NCBI RefSeq assembly: GCF_023229105.1
Contig: NZ_JALNZY010000010.1
Coordinates: forward strand, 1 to 43,079
DNA: 43,079 bases
Direction: 5' to 3'
From: Sulfurimonas sp.
GTDB lineage: Bacteria; Campylobacterota; Campylobacteria; Campylobacterales; Sulfurimonadaceae
Below are positions 1-8,480 of this stretch, piece after piece. Numbering within the stretch: the stretch's first letter is position 1; each line of letters opens with the position of its first letter. The position numbers and the translations under genes are program-made. The notes beneath the pieces are model-generated. The model saw only the letters and a list, made by a program, of their open reading frames with translations. It was not told where the DNA came from and ran no database searches.

Positions 1-44
1 TAAAGTTCAACGAAGTCGACTGGACTATCGTAACAAAAAAATAA
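1..44 (+). CDS. 3' tail of an upstream gene of the nuo operon (partial)
   Basis: Reading from base 3, the sequence encodes a short tail, KFNEVDWTIVTKK, ending in TAA at 42-44, 14 bp before the next gene. It lies on the same strand and close to the complex I genes, so it is probably the end of an upstream nuo gene, either nuoD or the small NuoE-position protein found in Campylobacterota. Too little is present to identify the family. The other two frames also stop before or inside the next gene's leader, so the frame choice rests on position and residue composition. Confidence 0.5.
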   Translation, partial: KFNEVDWTIVTKK

Positions 45-58
45 GTGGGATTTGAATT

Positions 59-2092
59 TTGAGTAAAGTATATTTTTCTACTTGGAACGGCGAGTTTATA
101 AACAATATTAACAAGCCGCAAGAGGAGTGGGAAGAATCAGCTTATAACCTGCCTGCACAATATGATTCTCACCGAGAATCCAGAGCTTTTATAGGCTGGG
201 ACGGGGTGGCACTTTTTGATAAGGATGTAGATGTAATCCGTTTAGCGATGGAGTACGCTGCGCAGTATCAAGAGTATTCAGAAGCATGCGGAAGATGTGC
301 ACCTGGGCGCTGGGGCGGACGTATTTTATATGATCAGCTCGATAAAATCGCTAGAGGTGAGGGAAGTATAGCTGATTTGGACCATTTAAAAGAGATTGGT
401 AAAAGTATGCAGGTCACTTCAAAATGCGAGATTGGAAAAACGGTTCCAAACCCTATTATTGATCTGATGAGGCACTTTGAGGATACATTTTTAGAGTGTA
501 TAAACGAGCAAAAGCCATCTAAGCATTATCATGAGAAGATAGGATATATTGCAAAAATAACTGCACCGTGTACTGATGCTTGCCCTTCGCATGTAGATAT
601 TCCTGCTTATATAGAGGGTGTAAGAGATCTTAGAATGGATGACTCGCTTATGGCAACTCGCCAGACAATGCCACTGGCACATGTTTGCGGTCGTGTTTGT
701 CCTCATCCATGTGAAGATGCATGTCGCCGTACAAACCTTGATGAGCCTGTCTCTATCATGGCGCTTAAACGTCTTGGTGCTGATTGGGAAACCGACCATG
801 GGTATGACTTTTTCCACCCGATGCAGAAGAAGCCTAGCAACGGAAAAAGAGTTGCAATCATTGGAGCAGGACCTGCCGGACTTACAACGGCTTATTATTT
901 GGCAGCTGAGGGTATTGAGTGTGATGTTTACGAGGAACTCCCTGTTCTTGGTGGTGAAGTTGCCGTTGGTGTACCTGAATATAGAATGCCCATAGCTAAG
1001 TATAATCAAGATATTGAGTGTGTCAGAGATATGGGCGTTAACTTTATAACCAACGCTAAAATCAATGCCGATGATATGCGAAGATTTGAAAATGAGTACG
1101 ATTCGGTTATGATTGCAACAGGTACTAGAATCTCAAAAAAAGTTTATTGTAACAACGAAAGAGCTGAGATAAAGGGCTACTGGGGTGCGATAGACTTTCT
1201 TGATAAAGTAAACCTTTATGAGAAGTATGGCTATACAATCTCAAAAGAGGAGCAAGAGGAGAACCTCTTAACAACTCCTTATGTTGATTTGACAGGTAAG
1301 ACAGTTGTTTGTGTAGGAGGCGGTTTTACATCTATGGACGTTGTAAGATGCGCAATTCGTGCAAATGCGAAAAAGGTCTATATGATTTATCGTAGAGATG
1401 AGCAGACGATTATTCGCAATACTACATACGAAGAGTATCATGAAGCCGTAGAAGAGGGTGTTGAGTTTATCTTTCATTCGGCAGTAGCTGATTTAAGAGA
1501 TGAAGACAATATAATAAAATCTCTTCTAATCGATAAGTTTGAGCTAGTTCCAAATCCTGATGGCGGTCGTGCAGAGCTTGTTAAAGTCGAGGGAGCATCT
1601 TTTGAGATAGAGGCGGATTATCTTATCCCTGCAGTTTCGCAGTCGGCTGATTTAAAACTACTTCCTCCTGAGTGGGAGATTGAGAAGACTTCCTGGGCGA
1701 CTATCAAAACAAACGGTAAGGATTACATGACATCTCGTAAAGGTATCTTTGCTTCTGGGGATTGTGAATATGGTCCTATGACTATTGTAAATGCCGTGGG
1801 ACAGGCAAAGCGTGCAGCATCTGTTATGGCACGCTATGTCCAGAGTGGTGAGGTTACTCTAAGTGATGATGAGATTATGGAAGATCACCTTAGAAAACTT
1901 CGTGTTTATGATAAAAAAGAGAAAGTTAAAGGTTGGCTGGCTGGAATTCCTAGAGAGCATAGTCAAGTTCTTGAAGCAGAAGATCGTAAATACAACAATA
2001 AAGAAGTTAACCTAGGCTTCACTCAAGAAGAGGCGCTAAGTGAAGCAGAGCGCTGTATGCGTTGTTACTATATAGCAATGGTACAGGCATAA
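59..2092 (+). CDS. Hybrid flavoprotein: NuoF C-terminal-like domain fused to a GltD-type FAD/NAD(P)H oxidoreductase
   Basis: This 677-aa protein is the likely electron-input subunit of an atypical complex I. Residues about 44-147 resemble the C-terminal N3-cluster domain of NuoF: the 'G-D-G-x-A-x-F-D-x-D' approach, CGRC at C77/C80, and a TSKC motif with C123. The NuoF NADH/FMN Rossmann and SLBB domains are absent. The rest resembles the glutamate synthase small subunit. It has an N-terminal iron-sulfur region (C171, C175, C210, C214, C218, C222), the FAD-binding GAGPAG at 269-274, a second dinucleotide site GGGFTSMD at 420-427 followed by YRRDE, and a C-terminal FAD motif ASGDCEYGP near 564-572. 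The third N3 cysteine is Gly83. The start is TTG at 59, with a purine-rich AGTGGGA upstream. nuoG follows after 12 bp. I infer that it passes electrons between NAD(P)H and the NuoG subunits. A stand-alone NADPH oxidoreductase that merely sits in the operon is the alternative. Confidence 0.85.
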   Translation: MSKVYFSTWNGEFINNINKPQEEWEESAYNLPAQYDSHRESRAFIGWDGVALFDKDVDVIRLAMEYAAQYQEYSEACGRCAPGRWGGRILYDQLDKIARGEGSIADLDHLKEIGKSMQVTSKCEIGKTVPNPIIDLMRHFEDTFLECINEQKPSKHYHEKIGYIAKITAPCTDACPSHVDIPAYIEGVRDLRMDDSLMATRQTMPLAHVCGRVCPHPCEDACRRTNLDEPVSIMALKRLGADWETDHGYDFFHPMQKKPSNGKRVAIIGAGPAGLTTAYYLAAEGIECDVYEELPVLGGEVAVGVPEYRMPIAKYNQDIECVRDMGVNFITNAKINADDMRRFENEYDSVMIATGTRISKKVYCNNERAEIKGYWGAIDFLDKVNLYEKYGYTISKEEQEENLLTTPYVDLTGKTVVCVGGGFTSMDVVRCAIRANAKKVYMIYRRDEQTIIRNTTYEEYHEAVEEGVEFIFHSAVADLRDEDNIIKSLLIDKFELVPNPDGGRAELVKVEGASFEIEADYLIPAVSQSADLKLLPPEWEIEKTSWATIKTNGKDYMTSRKGIFASGDCEYGPMTIVNAVGQAKRAASVMARYVQSGEVTLSDDEIMEDHLRKLRVYDKKEKVKGWLAGIPREHSQVLEAEDRKYNNKEVNLGFTQEEALSEAERCMRCYYIAMVQA

Positions 2093-2104
2093 AGGATGGG
2101 TGAG

Positions 2105-4348
2105 ATGAATAAAGAAGTTAGTTTTAAAATTGACGGCATCTCGGTAGTTGCCCAAAAAGGTGAGAGCATCTTAAATGTCGCTCGCAAAAATGGCATCTAT
2201 ATCCCAACAATGTGCTATATTTCAAAAACATCACCTTGCGCATCGTGCCGTATGTGCGTTGTTGAAGCAAGTGGTATGGATGGCTTTGTGCTTAGCTGTA
2301 ATACGCCTCCTATTGAGGGAGTAGAGATAACTACAAATTCTCAAGCTCTTAACCATGAGCGCACAAATATTATGAAACTATATGATGTAAATCATCCTCT
2401 AGAGTGCGGAGTTTGTGACAAATCAGGGGAGTGTGATTTACAAAATAAGACTTTGGAATTTGATGTTGAGCGTCAAAATTTCTCCGCTCGTGATCAACTC
2501 CGCCCCTTGAAAAAATGGGGACTTATAGATTATGAGCCTTCGCTGTGCATCATGTGTGAGAAGTGTGTTCATGTCTGTAACGAAGTTATAGGCGATGATG
2601 CTATCGAGGTTCAATTTGGCGGTTACAAATCTACCATCATTCCAAAAGGTAGCGAGCTTCTTGATTGTACATTTTGTGGCGAATGTATTGCGGTTTGTCC
2701 TGTGGGAGCGCTTACTAGCAGTGGCTTTAAATACAGAGCAAACGCGTGGGAGCTAAATCGTGTTCCTGCAACGTGTGCGCACTGTTCGGCTGGATGTCCG
2801 TTAGAGTATGAAACAAGACACAGCTCAATTAACGGTGCAGATGAGATATACAGAATTAAAAACAACTTTGAGTTTACCTCACTTTGTGGAGCAGGACGAT
2901 TTGGTTTTGACTTTGAAAATAGAGTAAGTAGTAATGAGAGTGCATTTAACAGCGCTATTGAGGCTCTTAAAGAAGCAAAAGCTATAAGATTCTCTTCAAT
3001 TATAACAAATGAAGAGGCGCATATCTTAGAGCTTTTAAAAGATAAACTCGGCATAAAACTATTTAATGAAGATGCGAGAGTGTTTGCAGAGTTTATGAAA
3101 TCATACAGCTCTATAAGTGGCAAGCTTCATCACAGCGGCTCTCTTGATGCAATCAAGCAATCAGATGCGTGCATAATTATAGGAAGCAGAATTGCTACTG
3201 ATAATCCAGGTGTTAGATATGCGCTAACTACCGCCGCAAAACATAATGGTGCAAAGATTTTATATGCGCATCCTATGGAAGATGCTCTGATGCAAAACGT
3301 AATTACTCAGATGATGAAGTATGAAGTGGGAACAGAAGAGGGCGTTATGGCGCTTTTAGCTCATGCAATACTTCAAGATGCCGACTTAGATGATAGCGAG
3401 AGAGCATTTTTTAAGGAGCTTGATTTTGGTTATTTGTGTGCAGAGACAAATATCGGGGAAGAGGAGTTCTCTTTAATGATGAAATCTTTTGCAAGAGCAA
3501 AAAAGCGAACACTTATAATAGGCAATGATTTAATTGCACATAAGCGAGCAAACAATATAGCTAAACTTGCCGCACTTATAGAGAAATACAGCGACTTCTC
3601 TTTAGTCGTTGTGCCTCGTGAGGTAAATACTCTTGGTGTGTCACTTATTAATTCGCTTGATTGTGATGAGAATATCTCAAATGTAGTTGGATACAATGCA
3701 AAAGGCTCGTTTGTAATCTCTTCATTAGAGGGTGCTAATTTGGCAGTTCCAGCGCTAAATCAACAAGAGGGAACTGTCGTAAGCATAGATAACAGAGTGC
3801 TTCCGACAAATGTTTCGCTGGAGTTTGAGGGTTATACTCTCAATGATATAGCACGCTCTTTTGGTATTGATAAAGCAGAGACAGTTGAATATACTAAAGA
3901 GTTAAATAAAAACGCTGGCTTTAAAGAGATAGCTTTTGATGATTTAGAGAACTTTTTATCATCAATGGGCGAAGATAACCGCGGGTATCTTCTTGATGAG
4001 ATTATATGTAGAGCTGAAGGTAATCTTGAAGAGCTTGATGATTTGCCTGAGTTTAACGGTACGATTATCTACCAGTGCGACCCAGTTCTTCAGTTTAACA
4101 ACTATACATTAAAAACAAAGCAACTTCCTAAGGAGAACTTTTTACGAGGTTCTGCTCAGTTTAGTGTAGCTGCTAGAATAAGTGATGGGGATATGGTTGA
4201 GATTAACTTTGGGGGAACAAAAATCCAGAGAAAATTTAAGTTAGATGAGGAACTTAAAGGAACTATAGCTCTAAACCCTACCTTTGATATAAGTGTAGAT
4301 GCAAGCAGATACAGATTTGAAAAATCCAAAATAGCGAGAGTAATGTAA
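2105..4348 (+). CDS. nuoG: NADH-quinone oxidoreductase subunit G, first copy
   Basis: This is an iron-sulfur subunit of the complex I peripheral arm, 747 aa from the chosen start. Numbering from M at 2105, I see [2Fe-2S] ligands C37-x10-C48-x2-C51-x13-C65. These are followed by a His-Cys3 cluster H97/C101/C104/C110, two full C-x2-C-x2-C-x3-C ferredoxin motifs (C148-C158 and C188-C198), and an N7-type cluster C224/C227/C231/C261. The C-terminal two thirds resemble a degenerate molybdopterin oxidoreductase fold. Two complete ferredoxin motifs resemble HoxU/hydrogenase-type subunits more than E. coli NuoG, which keeps only the ligands for one cluster there. An ATG at 2096 is in frame, but AAGG at 2092-2095 abuts it and sits 9 bases before the ATG at 2105, so 2105 is preferred. 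The stop overlaps the next start (TAATG). Confidence 0.9.
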   Translation: MNKEVSFKIDGISVVAQKGESILNVARKNGIYIPTMCYISKTSPCASCRMCVVEASGMDGFVLSCNTPPIEGVEITTNSQALNHERTNIMKLYDVNHPLECGVCDKSGECDLQNKTLEFDVERQNFSARDQLRPLKKWGLIDYEPSLCIMCEKCVHVCNEVIGDDAIEVQFGGYKSTIIPKGSELLDCTFCGECIAVCPVGALTSSGFKYRANAWELNRVPATCAHCSAGCPLEYETRHSSINGADEIYRIKNNFEFTSLCGAGRFGFDFENRVSSNESAFNSAIEALKEAKAIRFSSIITNEEAHILELLKDKLGIKLFNEDARVFAEFMKSYSSISGKLHHSGSLDAIKQSDACIIIGSRIATDNPGVRYALTTAAKHNGAKILYAHPMEDALMQNVITQMMKYEVGTEEGVMALLAHAILQDADLDDSERAFFKELDFGYLCAETNIGEEEFSLMMKSFARAKKRTLIIGNDLIAHKRANNIAKLAALIEKYSDFSLVVVPREVNTLGVSLINSLDCDENISNVVGYNAKGSFVISSLEGANLAVPALNQQEGTVVSIDNRVLPTNVSLEFEGYTLNDIARSFGIDKAETVEYTKELNKNAGFKEIAFDDLENFLSSMGEDNRGYLLDEIICRAEGNLEELDDLPEFNGTIIYQCDPVLQFNNYTLKTKQLPKENFLRGSAQFSVAARISDGDMVEINFGGTKIQRKFKLDEELKGTIALNPTFDISVDASRYRFEKSKIARVM

Positions 4349-6834
4349 TGAGTAAAATTACTATAAATATTGATGGAAAAGAGATTCAGACGCAAGAGGG
4401 CGAGTATATACTCAATGCCGCTCGTGCAAATGATATCTTTATACCGGCAATTTGCTACCTAACAAGATGCAGCCCTACTCTTGCATGTAGGTTATGTCTA
4501 GTTGAAGCAGACGGCAAGCAGGTATATGCTTGTAACGCAAAGTCAAAAGAGGGTATGAGCGTCGTAACATCAACTCAGAGTATTGTTAAAGAGCGTCGCG
4601 CAATTATGGAAGTATATGATGTAAATCATCCATTAGAGTGCGGTGTTTGTGATCAATCAGGCGAGTGTGAACTTCAAAACTATACTTTAGAGATGGGTGT
4701 TGATGCACAGCATTATGCAGTTAAAGATGTAGATAGAAGTGATGTTGATTGGGGACATATTCACTACAATCCGGGTCTGTGTATCGTTTGTGAGAGATGT
4801 GTAACTACTTGTAAAGATATGATAGGCGACAACGCTTTAAAAACAGTACCACGTGGTGCTGATGCACTCGAAGCTGAGTATAAAGAGAGCATGCCAAAAG
4901 ATGCATATGCTATGTGGAATAAACTCAACAAATCTCTTATTGGGCTTACAAGTGGCGAAGAGATGCTTGATTGTACAAGCTGTGGCGAATGTGCGGCAGT
5001 TTGTCCTGTTGGCGCACTTGTTGATACTCACTTTATCTATAAATCAAATGCGTGGGAGTTAAAACAGATTCCCGCAACATGCGGACACTGTTCTGCTGGA
5101 TGTCAGATAAGTTATGATGTAAAACATACCAGCATCGACAATACAGAGGAAAAAATCTATCGTGTTATGAATGAGTGGAACTATGTTTCACTCTGTGGTG
5201 CGGGAAGATATGGATTTGATTATCAAAACGAAGTCAAATCAAAGGATGCTGCGGCATTTACTAAGGCAATAGAAGTGTTTAAAAAAGCAGACACAATAAA
5301 GTTTACTTCTACTATTACAAATGAAGAGGCGTACCTGCTACAAAAACTAAAAGAAAAATTTGGTTACAGACTTGTAAATAACGAGGCAAAAGCATTTCAA
5401 ACTTTCTTGAATGATTACAGCGAAATTAGTGGCACAAAACTTTATGGTTATGACCTTGAAGCAACTCACAATGCAAACTTTGTTATCTCTGTAGGAACTG
5501 CGATTAAAAGCGACAATCCAAATGCAAGATATGCACTAAACAACTCTATGACAGTAAACAAAGGTGCGGGTATTTACTTCCACCCCGTAAAAGATCCAGT
5601 TATAGAGGGGCTTGGTAAGAGCATCATGACCATGTATCACGCTCCGCTTCAAGAGGAGGTTGTTTTGTATCTGATACTTGATCTGTTTGGGGATAAAGAG
5701 AAACTCCCCTCTGAGGTAGTTGAGTATCTGGCTTCATTTCACTCGAAAAAAACAATAACTGTCGAGGAGATAATCAAAGAAGAGATTACTGAGATAGTTA
5801 AGGTTATGAAGAAAAACGAGGAGAGCGGCGAAGAGGAAGAGGTAGAAGAAGAGAAGAAAAAGATGGTTCCTAAAAAAATCTCAAAAGAGGTTGAAGTAGA
5901 TGATAACCGTCTTTTAGATATTTTGGGTGCTGATGATAATTTTATGGAAGCGTTAGAGAAAAACCTTGCAAAAAAAGATACATTTGCTCTGATTGCGGGA
6001 GCAGATTTATATACACATCCAAATTCAAAAAATCTTGCTCGTCTCTTAGCGCTTATTGAAAAGTACAGTGCATTTGAGATTACAATGATACCTACGCTTA
6101 CAAACTCTCTAGGTGTTGCGCTAATTTGTGAACTTGACGAGGAAGAGGGTTCTATGAGAATCGGTTATAACACTAAAGGCGATTTTACGCTATCGGCTTT
6201 AGGCGATGGCGATTTGGATATGCCCGCTATTAATCAGCAAGAGGGGACATTAACAAGCATCAACAAGAGAGTAAATCCGACAAATGCCGCTATCGGATAC
6301 GGAGGCTATGAGCTAAACGATATAGCAAATGCGCTTGGTTTAAAAGCTGAATTAGTTATAAACTACACTCCTATGCTGCCTACAGACAAAGGGTTTAAAG
6401 CTAAGATGTTTGATGATTTGCCAAACCACTATGACAATGACGGCACGGAACATCGCGGTTATGTTCTTGATAATGTAGCGGTTAAAGTAAGCGGCGATGA
6501 GTCGATTGCTGCTTTTAGCGAGATAAAACTAGAGGGAACTCTTATATACATGGCAAATCCTGTAAGACAGTTCACTGATTTTACCAATAAAGCTACCAAT
6601 CTTGATGAGGTAAGCGGGGTTTACATGAGTGAGGAGTTTCTTAGCAAATCTGATTTAAAAGAGGGGGATAGCGTGAGAGTTAAGAGCGATAACGGCGAGC
6701 TTGTAGCAAATATCGTAAGCGATAATAAAATTAGCGGCGATATCATACTTATGCCGACATTTGATTCTAAAATAAATTCAGGGGCACTGTTTAGTTCATA
6801 CCGCTTTGCAACAGCTTCGATTGAAAAGGTGTAA
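4348..6834 (+). CDS. nuoG: NADH-quinone oxidoreductase subunit G, second copy
   Basis: This 828-aa protein is a tandem paralogue of the preceding NuoG and overlaps it by one base. It has the same cluster set: C36/C47/C50/C62 for [2Fe-2S], H94/C98/C101/C107 for the His-Cys3 cluster, C145-C155 and C209-C219 for two ferredoxin-type clusters, and C245/C248/C252/C283 for N7. It differs by a longer loop (about residues 156-208) between the two ferredoxin motifs and by a strongly charged insertion at about 467-520, rich in Glu and Lys, inside the degenerate molybdopterin-oxidoreductase domain. Both copies keep every ligand, so neither looks like a decaying duplicate. Whether both sit in one complex or define two alternative peripheral arms cannot be told from sequence. 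Confidence 0.9.
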   Translation: MSKITINIDGKEIQTQEGEYILNAARANDIFIPAICYLTRCSPTLACRLCLVEADGKQVYACNAKSKEGMSVVTSTQSIVKERRAIMEVYDVNHPLECGVCDQSGECELQNYTLEMGVDAQHYAVKDVDRSDVDWGHIHYNPGLCIVCERCVTTCKDMIGDNALKTVPRGADALEAEYKESMPKDAYAMWNKLNKSLIGLTSGEEMLDCTSCGECAAVCPVGALVDTHFIYKSNAWELKQIPATCGHCSAGCQISYDVKHTSIDNTEEKIYRVMNEWNYVSLCGAGRYGFDYQNEVKSKDAAAFTKAIEVFKKADTIKFTSTITNEEAYLLQKLKEKFGYRLVNNEAKAFQTFLNDYSEISGTKLYGYDLEATHNANFVISVGTAIKSDNPNARYALNNSMTVNKGAGIYFHPVKDPVIEGLGKSIMTMYHAPLQEEVVLYLILDLFGDKEKLPSEVVEYLASFHSKKTITVEEIIKEEITEIVKVMKKNEESGEEEEVEEEKKKMVPKKISKEVEVDDNRLLDILGADDNFMEALEKNLAKKDTFALIAGADLYTHPNSKNLARLLALIEKYSAFEITMIPTLTNSLGVALICELDEEEGSMRIGYNTKGDFTLSALGDGDLDMPAINQQEGTLTSINKRVNPTNAAIGYGGYELNDIANALGLKAELVINYTPMLPTDKGFKAKMFDDLPNHYDNDGTEHRGYVLDNVAVKVSGDESIAAFSEIKLEGTLIYMANPVRQFTDFTNKATNLDEVSGVYMSEEFLSKSDLKEGDSVRVKSDNGELVANIVSDNKISGDIILMPTFDSKINSGALFSSYRFATASIEKV

Positions 6835-6837
6835 TAT

Positions 6838-7824
6838 ATGGAAACAGCATATTTAATTGAGACGGTTATAAAAATCGTCGCTATTTTACTTATATTTTCT
6901 GCGTTAGCGGGAATTGGAACATATTTTGAGAGAAAAGTTCTTGCATTTATGCAGCGTCGTTTAGGACCTGTATATGTCGGTCCTTTTGGACTACTGCAAG
7001 TTGCGGCTGATGGTATTAAACTCTTTACAAAAGAGGATATCGTCCCTACAAATGTAGTTGGCAGAATATTTAAAATTGCACCGGTAATTACGGCAGCAAC
7101 TGCTTTTATGGCAGCTGCGGCAATTCCGTTTTTACCATCTTTTACACTATTTGGATATGAAGTTCATCCTATTGTAGCTGATATAAATATCGGTATATTA
7201 TATATTCTCGGAATCATGGGAGTTGGACTCTACGGTCCTTTGCTTGCCGGTATGGCTTCGGCAAATAAATTCTCACTTCTCTCAGCAGCACGGGGAGCGG
7301 CTGTATTTATCTCTTACGAGGTTATTACGGGGTTGTCACTTCTTGCACCTATCATGATGGTAGGCTCTTTATCGCTTATAGACTTTAACGAGTATCAAGC
7401 GGGCGGCATTACGGATTGGATTGTATGGTCTCAGCCGGTAGCATTTATTCTCTTTTGGATAGCAGCTTTTGCGGAGACCGGTCGTACACCGTTTCACTTA
7501 ATAGCAAATGATCATGAGATTATTGACGGATTTGGAACAGAGTATTCTGGTATGAGATGGGGACTTTTCTTTATCGGCGAGTACGCGAATATGTTCTTTA
7601 TCTCTTTTGTTTTGGCCCTTATCTTCTTAGGTGGATATGGAGACGGAAGCTTCTTAGGCGCACTCGGATTACTTGTTAAGGCTGCATTTTTCTTCTTCTT
7701 TTTCTTGTGGACAAGAGCGGCTTGGCCAGATGTTAGACCGGATCAGCTGATGTGGCTGTGCTGGAAAGTTTTAATGCCCATAGCCGTGATAAATATACTT
7801 GTCACAGCTATTGTGATGATGTAA
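6838..7824 (+). CDS. nuoH: NADH-quinone oxidoreductase subunit H
   Basis: This 328-aa polytopic membrane subunit forms the quinone chamber floor and links the peripheral arm to the proton-pumping arm. Family signatures are visible: ERKVLAFMQRRLGP near 31-44, LLQVAADGIKLFTKED near 52-67, and FAETGRTPF at 211-219 followed by TEYSGMRWG. The loop after RTPF reads H220-L-I-A223-N-D225-H-E227. E. coli has Asp213, Glu216, Glu218 and Glu220 at the corresponding positions, so two of four acidic residues are lost and one is changed to Asp. The gene starts 3 bp after nuoG2. The rest of the protein has normal length and hydrophobicity, so it is probably functional. Confidence 0.95.
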   Translation: METAYLIETVIKIVAILLIFSALAGIGTYFERKVLAFMQRRLGPVYVGPFGLLQVAADGIKLFTKEDIVPTNVVGRIFKIAPVITAATAFMAAAAIPFLPSFTLFGYEVHPIVADINIGILYILGIMGVGLYGPLLAGMASANKFSLLSAARGAAVFISYEVITGLSLLAPIMMVGSLSLIDFNEYQAGGITDWIVWSQPVAFILFWIAAFAETGRTPFHLIANDHEIIDGFGTEYSGMRWGLFFIGEYANMFFISFVLALIFLGGYGDGSFLGALGLLVKAAFFFFFFLWTRAAWPDVRPDQLMWLCWKVLMPIAVINILVTAIVMM

Positions 7825-7833
7825 GGGGTAAAT

Positions 7834-8469
7834 ATGCATAATGAACAGATACAAGAACATTTTAATAACAGAAATGTTACGGAGGCAGATAGTAACTACT
7901 TTATGGTAGATATTGCGCCTTATCCGACAGATGGCTGGGGTAAGTTTAAGAGAGTAGTAAAAAGAAGTTTTAGAGGCGAACTTTTTGTCGGTCTTTGGGT
8001 TGTGCTTCGTGAGATGATACGATTTAACATTCACACGGTAAAGTATCCTGAGGAGAAGATGCCAATTGGTCCAAGATATAGAGCTGTGCATGAGATGAAA
8101 AGACTTTGGGAGTCAGATACTGAAAGATGTATCGGGTGTGGTCTTTGTGAGAAAATTTGTATAAGTAACTGTATTAGAATAGATACAAAACTAGATGAAG
8201 ATTCTCGCAAAGAGGTAACAGAGTACAGCATCAATCTAGGGCGCTGTATCTTCTGCGGTTACTGCGCGGAAGTTTGTCCCGAACTTGCGATTACTCACGG
8301 CGGCGAGTATGAAAATGCAAGTGATCAAAGAGAGCAATTCTTGATTTTTCAAGATATGTTAACGCCACTAGAAAAGATGAAAGCCGGAACTCAAAAAGAG
8401 TTTGAAGGTTTTGGCGCAATTACACCACATGAAGATGAGCGTGTTAAAAAAACACCTCTAGCATATTAA
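7834..8469 (+). CDS. nuoI: NADH-quinone oxidoreductase subunit I
   Basis: This 211-aa 2[4Fe-4S] ferredoxin-like subunit carries electrons through clusters N6a/N6b to N2 and quinone. The two motifs are C99-x2-C102-x2-C105-x3-C109 and C138-x2-C141-x2-C144-x3-C148-P. The first motif lacks the usual proline after its last cysteine and is followed by I-S-N-C. The N-terminal approximately 35 residues and C-terminal approximately 50 residues extend beyond the ferredoxin core, as is common in NuoI. A good ribosome binding site (AAGGGG) precedes ATG 7834, 9 bp after nuoH. It lies between nuoH and nuoJ, the standard order. Confidence 0.95.
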   Translation: MHNEQIQEHFNNRNVTEADSNYFMVDIAPYPTDGWGKFKRVVKRSFRGELFVGLWVVLREMIRFNIHTVKYPEEKMPIGPRYRAVHEMKRLWESDTERCIGCGLCEKICISNCIRIDTKLDEDSRKEVTEYSINLGRCIFCGYCAEVCPELAITHGGEYENASDQREQFLIFQDMLTPLEKMKAGTQKEFEGFGAITPHEDERVKKTPLAY

Positions 8470-8480
8470 GGAGTTTGATT

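Noticed and set aside
491..1009. 172-aa open frame on the minus strand
   Set aside because: It lies wholly inside the flavoprotein hybrid gene, whose domains are clear, and its translation has no recognisable motif.
2623..3123. 166-aa minus-strand open frame inside nuoG
   Set aside because: Antisense to conserved iron-sulfur motifs; low-complexity Ser/Leu-rich shadow.
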